DNA of 64,000 nucleotides, from NCBI GenBank assembly GCA_030549495.1, contig JAUIRK010001034.1, forward strand, positions 806,001-870,000. Reading direction: 5' to 3'. Below the pieces are notes generated by a model that was given only the letters and a program-made list of their open reading frames with translations, was not told where the DNA came from and ran no database searches. How positions within the stretch are numbered: position 1 is the first letter of the stretch; each line of letters begins with the position of its first letter. A program made the translations under genes and the position numbers. This stretch comes from Nectonema munidae. Taxonomy: Eukaryota; Nematomorpha; Nectonematoida; Nectonematidae. Positions 11,741 through 23,320 of this stretch are shown here, piece after piece.

Positions 11741-12427
11741 CTACCACAAGTTTTTCCCATCAAACTTTGATTTTCTTGTGAATAATAAACGTAAAACGCC
11801 ATCATTTTCCAAAACTTTACCAATTTTGGGATTTTTAAGACTAGATTGCACCACCTCTTCATCCGGGACTTCTTCATCAACATGCATGTGAAAACAAGGT
11901 AAAAATTTTCTGGCCTGCTTTGACTCTAAACTATTCTGCTTTAACATTTCTTGGGCTTTTGACATTATACTATTATTAGGAAAACAAACTTTAATTGTAT
12001 TTTTATTTTCTTGTATATAATTCATAGGTAAGGATTTTAAACAAGCTTTAGTAGAGATTAAATCATCATTTCTAGTTTCTGCCTTTGATTTCACATATAA
12101 ACAACTATGGTTAACAACATCAGAGTAAGTCTTTATTTTTGTTTCATCTTGCTTAGTTTTGTTTTCTATTGAACTAATCTTCTCTTTCAGATTTTTGAAG
12201 TTATTTTCCATGTTTGCATGTAAAGAATCAAGCTTTTTATTAATATCAATAGGATTTTTTGAGTTCTTATCAACTATGTAGATAAGTGCTTTTACAATAT
12301 TTCCTTTAGATTCTCTGGATAATAATGCTTTTATACCACCAGATTTTGCTATATTTAAAATATTTTTAACTTCAGCAGTTTTTGAACACATTTTCGATAA
12401 GATATCAATTATAATAAACAAGAACAA
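11741..12427 (-). pseudogene. LINE copy 1, ORF1 (gag-like) N-terminal part
   Basis: An open run of 228 codons; the second Met, opening MCSKTAEVKNIL, is a plausible start. Roughly residues 60-105 are rich in Lys, Glu, Asn and hydrophobics in heptad-like spacing (LDSLHANMENNFKNLKEKI), suggesting a coiled coil for ORF1 multimerisation. The segment SLPMNYIQENKNTIKVCF resembles the RNA-recognition-like fold of Jockey gag proteins. It precedes the zinc knuckles and probably formed one protein with them. The assignment rests mainly on position and architecture. Confidence 0.65.
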
Positions 12428-12599
12428 TTTGAAAGTAAGTAATTAGAGAAATGGAATAATTTTCAATAAATAAGGGAAGCCATTTTATACCAGAGCTAAT
12501 ACTAGCTACAATATCAAAAAAAAGCATAAAGTATGTGTGTATACTCATGGGGAAATATTGTTTTATATAAGCTATTCTTAAGTATAAAAATGATGTTTA

Positions 12600-13060
12600 A
12601 AAGTATGCCTGAAATACATACTTAGCAGTTTGGTTGTAAGATTTTTCAATAGACTTTTCCAACTTAGGCGATCTTATCTTAGGTATACGTGCGTTTATTA
12701 TTGTAGAAAAGTATAGAATTAGGAGTCCAAAAGTGTCCACGAACTTGTTATTACTTCTAGAGAATGAATGGATAAGTTTTTAATTGAATTATGAGTTTAT
12801 TCAATATCTGTTCAAAGCTTTTCAAATTTTAAGACCCGTACCGTATAGTCCAATGTTGAATCCTATAGAAAACATGGGCAATTATTAAAAATGAAGCTTC
12901 CTTTATGACATAAATTGAATAAACTTGCTGAAAAAATGCCTTTATTTTTAGAACAGGAAAAAGTTTTCGAATTCAGACTTGTTGATTTGGAAAAATTTAT
13001 TTCCGAATCTATTAAAGTTATTAGTCTGGTTTATTGCAATTAATCTATAGCAAAAATTCA
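12600..13060 (+). pseudogene. Tc1/mariner-IS630 superfamily transposase fragment
   Basis: The key signature is PYSPMLNPIEN at about 12840-12875, the block just before the third catalytic acidic residue of Tc1/mariner-like DDE transposases (usually PYSPDLNPIE). It is followed by helical, Lys-rich sequence typical of the C-terminus. Upstream catalytic motifs and inverted ends were not found and several stops interrupt the frame. It is an old scrap lying between two LINEs. Confidence 0.6.
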
Positions 13061-13904
13061 AGCATTCCTTCCAAAAGTTTTAAACATGAAAGATGTTTTT
13101 TTTAAAATTCAGTTAAATAAAATTTCCATTAAATATAAGGTTATTTGGTTTATTTCATTAAGTATGAATTAGCTTACTGCCAATTTGAACTTGAAAGTGT
13201 ATATGCCTGGATCGAAATGAATGAGACAACTTAATTTTTTTCTTTAAGAAGAAAAAGTTTATTTACAATAGCAGAACGAAAAAATGGATTATAAATATAC
13301 AATACATACACAAAACAGACCAATTAAAATACATAATAATTGATTTGCGGTGAAAGAAAATAGATAATGCGCTTTGTGTAGGGCGAATAAAAGGCAACCG
13401 TTTAACCGCTTGTTATTACCCAGTAAGAGAGAAACCTAAACGAGTCAAAAAATATGTTCTTCAAAATTAATATCTTGAAGATAAAAAACGTAAATTTGAT
13501 AACATCTTTTGGCACGAAAAACAGATAGGAATAGAACACTTTATATTTTGGTGATCATTGATGAGGTGCATTTTGATTTCTTTTTTTAATCTCGACAAAG
13601 AAAATGTGTATAATAATGGGACTTGTTAGAAACGGGTTTTCTGTACATGTGTAACTTGAAATAAGGAGTTTTGTAACGATAGGGAGATCTTGGAGGATAG
13701 CGATCAGAACATTGTAATTCCAACTTTAAGGCTAAATGTAAAGCATAATGTGTTTTTTCAAAAAATTAGCCCAACATATTTTTTGATAAATTTCAGGTAA
13801 TTTAAAAATTATCAAAGAAGATTTGATTCGTATGATGAAACTTATGCTTCTTGAAGATTAAATGTAAAGCTTTTCTTTGTGATTAGGTGAGTAATCATCC
13901 GAGC
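13061..13904. other. Unassigned AT-rich DNA
   Basis: No family, terminus or tandem repeat recognised. The second LINE stops abruptly at the right edge of this stretch, without its expected 3' end. Confidence 0.5.
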
Positions 13905-16463
13905 TTTTTACAGGGGCATGTTCACTTTTACTGGTAAAATATTTCTTGACTTCTTCAAAATAACTAGTAAACCACACATACCAGTCAAAAAGTCAATATA
14001 ATATTTCCAGTCTAGCTTATTATTCTTAATAAGTCCTAAAATATTAAATTGAACAATATTCTCTACATCTTGAGTATCAAATCTGTCAAAATGACGCTTC
14101 AAATATATTATTCTTGGTTAACCAACTATGAATTTTTTCCATGTATCACGATTAATTGTGCTGGTTTGACATCTCTACTTCGATCAAATGGAATAAAGAT
14201 GGAAATATCATCTGCGAATAGAAGCATGTCAATATTTGCAGTTGAGGTTAATATATCATTTATGAAGAACATAGAAAATAATAATGGACCGAATATTGAA
14301 CCTTGAGGTACACTAGAAGATTCTTCTAATTCATAAGATTCGGAGCTGTGGATGGATGTTATTTGTATTCTACCGAAGAGATAGTGGAAGAAAAATCACA
14401 ATGCATCTGACCCAAACCCACAAGAATTTAGTTTCCTGAGTATGAAACTATAGGATACAGAGTCAAAAGCGCGACTCAAATCGAGGTAAACTAACATCTT
14501 TTTTGTTTTTAAGATAATTAATGAGTGCAACAACTCAGAAGAATGATGTTTCCTGAAATGTAAAAAACATTTAGAATTTAGATAATGATCGATCTAGGCA
14601 TGTAGGATTTTTTCAAAAATTTTGGGAAAATTAACAAATCATGGAAATGATCGATAGTTTGTTACTTGTTGCCGAAAAAACGTGAACTACCTTGTTTTTC
14701 TTAAAAATTTTGGGGAAAAATGAGGGTTTGACACACATATTGAAACCCACAAACTACACCTTGTAAATAAAAGTTTTTATAAATTTAAGATGGTTTATAG
14801 ATATTCCATAGCTATCAGTAGCGTCACTACTTTTGAGATTGTTTATAGCATTGAGTATGTCATTCATTGAAATATATTGAAAAAGAAATGTTTTCTTTAT
14901 CTGTGGAAACAAGATAGTCGTTTATATTATATTCATCTTTCGATAAGTATAGAGAAGTAAAGTATACTCATTAAAAACATTGGCCACACTCAATTCGTTG
15001 CAAATTTCAAAACTTTTTTCTTGACTTTTACCACCTAAAAAGTTTTTCATTCAAAGAACTAAACTTATTAAAAAAATAATTCCTCTTCAAGAATCTAATT
15101 TTGTTTTTTATTTTATTTCCTAAGGTTTTATATTGTGAAAGTACTTTTTCGAACACTAGATTAGAACAATATTTTAGTTTTTTTACGAAATGTATCACGG
15201 CTCTTTATTTGAAGGAACAAATCAGAAGACATCCTATGTTTTAATTTTATTTGTATTTTTTATTACTCAAATTCTTATTTTTGAAAGTTGTAGCTTTTCC
15301 AATAGCATCAGGATTATTTGAAAAGGACTGGCTTTCCAATTCAACCCAACTTGGAAAGATATAATTTGGCAAAAATATTTCTTATCAAACCTACGCACCA
15401 AAGACTGGTTTTTTATTATCAATTTTTAAAGACAAGACTATGGGATGGTGGTATGAGGAATATTCTGTTGAGACAAAAAGACAAATTTATTAAAACGAAT
15501 AGGTATAAAAAATATCAATCAGAGTGTTCTAACCATATCTTGTTGTATGTGTTATGGTGGCTTTGAACGAATTTGAAAGTATGCTTTTCAAGAATATTTT
15601 AAGTGATTTTGAGAGTCTAGTGACATTGATCTCAGGCAAATAAATTCAATGAAGCAGGATCACAAATATTCATGAAAGCTGACATTCGTCTAGAAAAATG
15701 TCTTAAAATAATTTAGCACTCTCAAGCGGACAGTATATGTTACGAATGTAAAACTTTACCAAATTAGCAACTTTAATAAAAATTGAAATACTTTAAAACT
15801 TTTGCGAAAAATGTTGTGATACCAGATACTATGGCTAAGAGTAAAGGCTAGTTCGTTATGTTTAGAAAGTCTACAAGATTGTGATAAGGAAAAATATTGC
15901 TCAATTTCGAATCTTTTAAAATAATTTGTTGTAACCATGTTTCTTGAATTGCAATAACGTCAAAAAGAACATTAAAATTTTCACTGAACTTGTGCCAATA
16001 TGCTTCTAAATCATGTAACTTAGATTTGATAGACAATGTTCAGCGAACAGATGTTGAAGTTATAGAAACTAGGCTTAGTATAAGAACTTAAATTTATAAG
16101 CGAGCAATTAGTTTGTTCAAAATGAAAGCTATTTTTGTAGCATATATAATCATTCAAATTACAATTCAGGGATTCTTTATCATAAGGTGAAAAAGAAAAT
16201 TCACAATTCCTTGGAAACAGTATTAAATATTATACCATATATTAAATTCATAGGCATATATTAGATTCATAGGGAACAGTATAACATATTGTCTTTGGCA
16301 CTCGTAGCTAAGAGAAGAATGCGAGACCGATGTATAATTGTGTTTGCTACAATTGGAACATTTCATTTTCAACAATTCATTTTTATATGAACAATCTTTT
16401 CCTCTATGTTCACCTGAACAATAATAACACATATGGCTAGATTGCTTGCAAAAACCAGAAGTA
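13905..16463 (-). mobile_element. LINE copy 2, fragment interrupted by a Tigger element
   Basis: Minus-strand parts in order are zinc knuckles (16460-16300; CYYCSGEHRGKDC, then CSNCSKH), an endonuclease start (16036-15848; LHDLEAYWHKF and IAIQETWLQQ) and an RT (about 14520-13905; LVYLDLSRAFDSVSY, VPQGSIFGPLLF, LLFADDISI, FNILGLIKNNKLDW). It is related to LINE copy 1 but diverged and more decayed. The RT ends at its thumb region, so the 3' part is missing, which is unusual because LINEs normally lose the 5' end. The 5' boundary at 16463 is the insertion point of the Tigger element. A likely upstream piece of ORF1 lies at 18525-18919. Confidence 0.75.
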
Positions 16464-18354
16464 TGTTTGAAACCCTTCTTTAAATCGACCACTGAATGGA
16501 CTTGAAAATTTTGGTCGAATTAGAGAGGTGGTCGGGTTATAGAATATCAAAAAAATTTATTAAAGTTTTAAGTATAATAAAAAAAAATAACGTCAGTTTT
16601 TCTTCAAAAAGGAAGTTATTTTTTTTGTACCAAAAGAGAGTCACTTTTTATTCTTTTTATTTCTAATTTTTCTTCAACCATGGATAGAAGATGATAAATT
16701 TCCAAAAAATTTTTCTAAGCAAAATAGTTTTACATCATCAACTTTATCAATCGCTTCTTGAATGCTTTTTGCGTTGGATTTAATTATTTTCTCCATACTT
16801 TCATGTTTTTCTACCTCTTCCTCCTCATCCGTTTGAACATCATTATCTAAACTACGATTGCTATTAAAAAGATTTGTAAAAAACCTTTCTTCCCAGTCGG
16901 AAGGAAACTCTTCTATAAGCGGTGCAACGTTATCAACGTCAATATAATCATCGCTATTATTGATAGGTTCTTGCATGCTTGGAAGAATAAGTTCAAAACG
17001 ATTATGTAATTCCACATCTTTGTGATCGCTTACTTCATTTGAGTCATCTTCATCAAAAAAAGCATTTTAAAATCAGTGAACTGTTCACATTCTTCAACGG
17101 ATTTATGAAGGCATTCACATGCATCCAAAACTGTAATTGTTTTAACTAAATTTGCAGCAGTTTTTTCATCATCCATTTTATTCAAAATTCTACGTGGGAA
17201 TTTTTTTCTATGGTTTCTTTTAATATGCGAAATTATACCTTGATCCAAAGGTTGAAGCACGCGCGTTGTATTTGCAGGAATGAAAACTGTTTTAACGTTA
17301 CCCAAATTAGGCAAATCTTTTGTATGGGCAGTAGCATTATCTAGGAATAAGATAACTTTACGATTTTGTTTTTCCATACGTTTGTTAAATTTAACTATCC
17401 ATTCTTCAAACATTTTACTTGTCATCCAAGCTTTAGAATTATATTTCCATTCTACTGATAAGCTTTCAGGATTCAAATGTCGGAAACAGCGTGGTTTAGC
17501 TGCTTTCCAATCACAAGAACACGTTTGAATTCACCAAGCATATTAACACATAATGAACCAGTCAAGCGTTCCTTTGATCTTTTACCTCCTTGCAATCCTT
17601 ACATTTTACTGTAAGGGTTTTATCAGGCAAAGCACGATAAAATAATCCAAACTCATCCATGTTATTAATGTTTTTTTTTCATATTCTTTAACTATGTTAA
17701 GAATATGGATTTTACTTTTCTATTCATTAACAATTTTGTCATCGACATCAGCTTTTTCTCCACAAATTTTACTCAATTTAATATTATGGCGAGTACGGAA
17801 CTTGGATAGCCAACCATTAGAAGCTTTAAAGTCTTTTAAATCTCGATTTTTAGCTACCATTAAAGCTTTCTCTTGAACTAGTGGACCTGAAATTGGAATG
17901 TTACTTGAACGAGCTTTTTGGAACCATGACCAAATAACTCTATCTATTTGGTCATTATCATTTGCACATAAAATTCTTTTTCTATTAGAGTTTGTATTAT
18001 TTTCATAATATTCAATATACTCACTCTTTCTTTTCAAAATATTTTAAACTGTAGTTTTGCCGACATTAAAAATTTCAGAAAGTTGTCTTTGACTTTTGTC
18101 CTTGCTACAATTAATTAATTCAACTTTTTCTTTCAAAGATAATTCTTTGTGTTTACTATTCATTATTTTTACATCTAAAATTGTAATCAACAAATTTTTA
18201 TAATACATTTATAAATTATAATCTTTACACAAAGAAATAAAAATGTACCTATAAAAAACTCATATGTACTTAATTTTTTAATGCAGTAAGTACTGTACAA
18301 ATTTCATTATACTGTACATCTAGAAAAATTCGCGTCTATTAAATTTTGGGTATA
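16462..18354 (-). mobile_element. Tigger/pogo-type DNA transposon
   Basis: A roughly 1.9-kb element with a transposase on the minus strand. The left end follows a TA at 16462-16463. Its subterminal region has an inverted pair, CGACCAC at about 16487 and GTGGTCG at about 16528, enclosing GGTCGAATTAGAGAGG, a pattern common in Tigger-like ends. The right end is placed at the TA near 18353 from a weak inverted match (TTTAA then CG), so it is less certain. It sits inside LINE copy 2, whose zinc-knuckle frame runs directly into it. Confidence 0.75.
16674..18163 (-). pseudogene. Tigger/pogo transposase, decayed
   Basis: The start ATG at 18163 opens MNSKHKELSLKEKVELI with the N-terminal helix-turn-helix (RQLSEIFNVGKTTV). 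An in-frame TAA follows near 18043. The CENP-B-type DNA-binding domain reads through VIWSWFQKARSSNIPISGP and NGWLSKFRTRH. The DDE catalytic core appears as NSKAWMTSKMFEEWIVKF, VILFLDNATAHTKDLP (second Asp) and VFIPANTTRVLQPLDQGII (with the third Asp in LDQG). The middle, about 17480-17720, is degenerate. An acidic C-terminal tail ends at 16674. Length and order match pogo/Tigger proteins, but the stops make it inactive. Confidence 0.85.
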
Positions 18355-18523
18355 AGGGGTCGTTCACAATTGACGTCAACTAAGACTGGGAGAGGAGGGG
18401 TGTCCTAAAGTTTACATAAATCAATTTTGTTAAATGATGATAAATCTAACAGTTGACATGAGAGGAGGAAGGAAGGTTAAAATTTGTCAAAAATAGGTTT
18501 ACGTTAATTGTGAACGACTACTA
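18355..18523. mobile_element. Small MITE with GTCGTTCACAATT inverted ends
   Basis: About 169 bp. The left end reads GTCGTTCACAATTGACGTCA and the right end is its inverse, TTACGTTAATTGTGAACGAC, with three mismatches. TA dinucleotides lie at both outer edges, compatible with a TA target. There is no coding content. It abuts the right end of the Tigger element, so either it inserted at that TA or the two ends share it. Confidence 0.75.
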
Positions 18524-18524
18524 A

Positions 18525-18919
18525 TTACCTAGGGAATTGGAGAACATCAATTACACCAAAAACAATATAGAAAAAAACCTTACTTCTAATTAGATCTTCT
18601 AAATGAGAGAGTTGCCGATATAAGAGGTTTTTTATTCTTAGCTAATGCGGAGCGTACCTTTGGAAAAATTCGGTAGAAAAAAGTCACAAGTTTGACGTTC
18701 TGTCGATACGTTTCAACATCTTCGATCATAGGGAATCTTTATTTTTTCTTTTTAAAACTAAAACATTTTCAGGGGAAGCTTTTGATACAGAAACCTTACT
18801 TTTAACTTCCATTTTGGAATCAGACTTTTTCATTTTGGAATGAGAGATTATGTTATAAGGTTTTTGTACAAAATTTACCATTCCATCTCACACCAACATT
18901 TGAATATTCATCAAGAAAC
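18525..18919 (-). pseudogene. Probable displaced ORF1 piece of LINE copy 2
   Basis: On the minus strand the segment MKKSDSKMEVKSKVSVSK runs into ENVLVLKRKNKD, which resembles the ORF1 region of LINE copy 1 in type (short lysine-rich strand before the RNA-binding fold). A second frame holds FPKVRSALAKNKKP. It lies exactly where LINE copy 2 should resume once the Tigger element and MITE are removed. No motif is decisive; the call depends on position and composition. Confidence 0.35.
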
Positions 18920-20340
18920 TTAACCCTAGAACGATCATATCGGTCAATTGACCGGTTGATAAGATAAAAAGTTAAATTATGGAAAATATCCAATTGAAAC
19001 TGTTTTGATATTTTACAAGTCTAACTGACCATTTTTTCTAAACTCATAAATATTTTCCGTGAAGTTCGTTTATATTAAAGAAAAATAAAAAGCATTAATA
19101 TTTTTTAAGATAAAAAAAACATAATCTATTATGAAAACAAAGATAATTTATTTTTAAATGAAACAGTTTTTACAAACATCAAATGAACAAGTTCCGCATA
19201 TATATTTTTAACATTTGTGACAGCCGTTTCTTGTTTTGTTTTTTTCCAGGTTTGACTCATTTTTACAAAGTGATTTCGACGTTCTTTTTTCCCGAATTTC
19301 TTCACATAGAGTTTCCCCAAGATAAATCAAAAATTTTCTGCGTCTAGAAGAAAATCTTTCAAGATGTTTGCAGATGATGAATTATTTGAGACATATAATG
19401 TCTAGATTCTAGAAGCTTGAAAAAGACTGCTAAAGGCCATATTTCTGATGTGCATTTAGTTGAATACATCTTCAAGATTTTGTCCGCTACATCGACTCTG
19501 CTCTTAGTTGAGTTATAAAACATAACAGAACCTGGTTTTCTTTTAGAATTACTGGAAATTTCAATTTTGTCATGCATCGAAGACAGTAAGTACAGAACTT
19601 TATTTTTTTTTAGATTTGTAACACAGCAACGAAATATTATCATCTGAAGTGAAAATACTTTTGGTTTCATACAGCAAACTTTTTCGATTGAGTTTGATTT
19701 CTGATGGAATCTCTCTTTTATTTGCCCTCAAAGTGCCCAACAAAGTGCTCATCTCTTTCGATATTTCTTATCAATTTTTATTTTGTACTGTGCACGGATA
19801 TAGCGCTATTATCTAATTTTTAGTTAGAAAATATAATTCAATACTGAAATACGTTGATAGGATATTAATGTTCCCCTGCCACTGCAACCCATTAAAATTG
19901 AACCCATAGTTTGAGAACCACTGAGCTTAACTCATAGAACCTCATATATCTCAAAAAAAAATTGTACTTAAACATTGAGAGTGTTTCTTGGGAATTTTTT
20001 TCCCATAATTATGCTCCCAAAATGAATGCAAAGGTTCATTTTTACTTTTGAAAATTCTTCTCAGAATAGTGAGTTTGAGAAAATCTCTCAGTTCTTTTCC
20101 ATCTAAAGTGAAGTTATTATCATTTTCATTTTTAGCCTTCTCTAAAGTTCGATCTAATAGTTTTCTAATGTTTTCTTTACAGAAAATTTTCTCAAAAACG
20201 TTCTTACAATTTTGAGTTTGTGTTAAATCTTGTTGACCACCTTTTGAATGAATTATATTTTTGTTTGCCTTTTTTGTGACATTTTTTGGATAGTAGCTCC
20301 ACTTTGTTCCATCCATGAAAAAATAGTGCTAGCTGATATC
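18920..20340 (-). mobile_element. piggyBac remnant 2
   Basis: The left edge is a textbook piggyBac end: TTAA at 18920-18923 followed by CCCTAGAACGATC, then a short palindromic part around GGTCAATTGACC. The transposase on the minus strand is internally deleted. No right-hand terminus was found, so the upper boundary is approximate. The end is related to that of the small piggyBac MITE at 25988 (CCCTAGAAAGAC), which implies related families. Confidence 0.75.
19129..20316 (-). pseudogene. piggyBac transposase 2, internally deleted
   Basis: The N-terminal part (20316-19951) opens MDGTKWSYYPKN and continues with ENIRKLLDRTLEKAK and FLKLTILRRIF, typical of the piggyBac N-terminal domain. The central catalytic part is missing. 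The C-terminal part (19670-19359) contains VLYLLSSMHD, then RVDVADKILKMYS with the third catalytic Asp, then WPLAVFFKLLESRHYMS. A degraded Cys-rich tail follows at 19320-19129 (RRNHFVKMSQTWKKTKQ). The gene is dead. Confidence 0.75.
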
Positions 20341-20749
20341 AGCGCAATCTTTACTTTTACAAAAATAACAGGTCCAATCTTTACAGACTTTGTCATAATA
20401 GATATAAATTGAGTTTTTGATTATAGAGAAAGAAAAAACCGCCATTTTAAAATTTGAATTTGAGAGAAAATTTTGCAAATAAATTTAAATAAAGTAAATG
20501 TTAAAATATTTTCGATATTAACAACAAATATTTTAGTACCAATTTGAATTTGCTTAGTATCAATTTGTATTTGCTGTGTACCAATTTGAAGTTGAAAATC
20601 TATAGTATATTATCAAGTTTTAAAAAATATGCTTTGTGCATGCTAGAATTAAATAGCATACTCGTGCAGTTAAGTACTATTATGAACGTAAAGTTGTTAT
20701 AAAAATCATTAAACATCAAAGTCAAGCACTGTTGGTACAACATATGATC

Positions 20750-20851
20750 GATATCTAGTCCCCTTATTCAGCCGGATATTGTTAAAGTATCAAACTTATC
20801 TGGTATCTTATCGAATAGTAAATTCTACTTTCCGGTGCACCCCTAATCTGT
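20750..20851. mobile_element. Possible isolated hAT terminus
   Basis: Read from 20851 leftward on the minus strand, the sequence begins TAGGGGTGCACCGG and includes ATATCCGGCTGAATA, a pattern seen at ends of some hAT elements. No partner end or target duplication was found, so this may be a solo end. Confidence 0.35.
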
Positions 20852-20879
20852 ATATTATCTCATAGTGCACTTTGATCCT

Positions 20880-21700
20880 CTTTTCATTGTGTGTTCTAAT
20901 TAAACAACAGTCCATGTAAAATAACTCTACTATTGCTTTGCGAATGGACTTATTTCAAATACGAAATTAATCTTAGGCGGTGTCCAAACTTTGCTTCAAA
21001 CACTTTTCTAGTTACTTGCATGCTTTTATTCATTGAAATGTCTCTTCCAAAAAACCTTTGCAATAAATGAAATCATTTGGTATCCCAAGTCACATATTTA
21101 TTGATAACTTCTTATCTTGACAGATTACAATTACTCTTGCATTTCTTTGTAGTTTGCCATAATTTGTACAGTAGTTTTTTTGAAAGATTAATAGGACTTA
21201 CTTGCTTTTTAAAAGTTTTACTCAATTTAGCACTGCATACTATCTTTTTCAAAATAATTTTTGAGATATATCATCGGCCATTGCTCTAACTAAATAACCC
21301 ATATAACTAATAAAGTCCTTTTTGGTTAAGTTTTTAAACAATTTTTCTATGTAACGCAAAAAATCTATGCATACTCTGATTAAACTGTCTAGTTACCGAA
21401 GCATGACATATCTTGAGGACGTATTATAAATCCTAGAACGTTTAAAATGTGAATTATTCTCTCTTCTTGATTTTCAAATCTCTCCGAATGCGTCTAAAGT
21501 TAACGTTTACTCATATTTTTTACTTCTTGAATAATTTAAGGGAGCTCAGAAGCTAACTGAATCATCAATACTTTGCAATATATACACAAGCGATTGCGTC
21601 GTTTATCCTGTTCCAGCGTGTATCAGTGGAAGTCTGTTGCAAATCAATGAGAATCTCCTATTGTGTCTTGGTCTAAACAAGGTACTGTATTCAGCACTAA
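20880..21700 (-). pseudogene. Heavily decayed hAT-like transposase fragment
   Basis: On the minus strand near 21640-21600 the translation reads QQTSTDTRWNRINDAI, matching the DV-x-TRWNS block of hAT transposases. The rest, to about 20900, has many stops and only loose similarity. Assignment relies mostly on that one block. Confidence 0.35.
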
Positions 21701-22364
21701 AAATTATTATTTCTTCATACAAGTTATTGCATTAATTTTTTAGTTTTTCACAATCTTGTACCATATGTTTTATACAGTTTAATTTTCCATATATTATTCT
21801 GGTATAAATAATGATCTTTTTAATGGGCATCCTTTTTCGAAATGAAAGTACCGAATAATTAAGCTTGAAAAGATTACTGGACATTGGCTCTGAAAAAAAT
21901 CATTATCATTTTAGCTTTGTGTTTTAAAGTAGACAACATTAAATGAAATTTCTTGTCTACACTTATAAATAACAATTTAATATAAAAGAGAATTTTTTGA
22001 GAAAATTTTCAAGAACAAAAATGATACAAAGCTTACTTGGAAATGTATAAACTCTATTGTAAAACCGAAAGCTAAGCCGAATCTCTTTTATATAAATATC
22101 AACGATAATATAATCAGCGACAGTTCTACAGTAAGTAATCTATTTAGCGATCATTTTGAAAAAAAATTTAACCACGATTTCGTTCATGACGTAAACGCTG
22201 TGTCTTTTGAATCAACAGCTTGTACTTTTTACTTGCAAGAGGTATCTCTTAATGATGTTATTTTGTCGTTCAAGTAGTGAAGACATTTATGGATTGTCCG
22301 TTTATGATTTGAAAAAAGTTGAAAACTATATTTCTTTGCCTTTAATGAAAGCATTCAATTCTTG

Positions 22365-23320
22365 AATTAAAAAATGTTTTTCCTGATATTTTAAAAAATA
22401 CTAAAGTTATACCTGTTCATAAGAAAGGAGAAACAGACAATCTAGCCAACTATAGACCAATATCGATTGTTACATCAATATCGAAAATATTTGAAAAAAT
22501 TATTTATACTCAATTATATACTTATCTCACCTTCAATTCTCTCCTTTCCCCATTTCAATTTGGCTTCAAAAGACAATCCTCTACAGAGTTGTCGCATACT
22601 TATTTTTTGAACAGGGTGATCGATTCGCTTGAACAAAAGAGAGAGGTTTGCTCGATTTTCTTAGATCTCAGTCATGCTTTTGACTCTATACCTCATAGCC
22701 TTCTTTTATACAAGCTAAAATCACACGGTTTTCCAGATAAAACCTTAAAGTTTTTTTCCTCCTATTTTAGTAACAGACATCAGACTGTGTACATAAATGG
22801 TTGTCCTTCCAATGTAAAAAAAGTAGTCTCAGGTGTACCTCAGGGTACAATTTTAGCTCCCATATTTTTCAATATGTTTATGAGAGACTTACATGAAATT
22901 GCGCTTGATTGTGAAATTTTCAGTTGTGCAGATGACATAACTTTGTTATTTTCAGAAGAAAATCTGCATAAACCATTACTTGAGCAAAATCTAGGATTGA
23001 TCCAAAAGTGATTTGAATTAAATGGCATGTTTTTGAACACAGCTAAATCAAAATATATCTCATACTCGTATGGACATACTAAGCCTGTTTACAATGTTTA
23101 CTTATCAAGTATTGGTAAGTATTCAAAGAGTAAATGAATTTAATTTTTTGGGTTTGTTCGTATCAAGTGATCTGACTTGGCATCGCCATTTTTCACATGT
23201 ATGCCACAAACTAGCTTATATTTCTAGTGTGATGAGACAAGCCAAAAAGTTTCTCCCAATCAATACAATGCTCACCATGTATAATAGTTGTTCCTTCCTC
23301 ATCTAAAGTACAGTGTCTTC
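22365..23320 (+). pseudogene. LINE copy 3, reverse transcriptase
   Basis: Motifs in order: KVIPVHKKGETDNLANYRPI, ISKIFEKIIYTQLY, FQFGFKRQSSTELSH, CSIFLDLSHAFDSIPHSLLL, VSGVPQGTILAPIFFNMF and the catalytic SCADDITLLF. It continues with the thumb, NEFNFLGLFVSSDLTWHRHF. There is a stop at about 23009 and frame shifts near 23100 and 23300. The Cys before ADD replaces the usual Phe or Tyr, which is tolerated in some LINE clades. Confidence 0.85.

Larger units (their letters stand above)
8290..12440 (-). mobile_element. Near full-length non-LTR retrotransposon (LINE copy 1)
   Basis: In minus-strand order the element holds a gag-like ORF1 (12427-11741), CCHC zinc knuckles (about 11690-11450), an APE-type endonuclease (11399-10640) and a reverse transcriptase (about 10170-8923), with a C-terminal region to 8398. 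This order and the sequence motifs fit a CR1/Jockey-type LINE. The 3' end fades into an AT microsatellite-like tail near 8290-8390. Most domains remain readable, but the coding regions are split by several frameshifts and stops, so the copy is dead. At about 4.1 kb it is the most complete LINE here. Confidence 0.85.

Noticed and set aside
21077-21289. Plus-strand hydrophobic open run as a membrane protein
   Set aside because: It is antisense to a hAT-like fragment and has no start context or homology.
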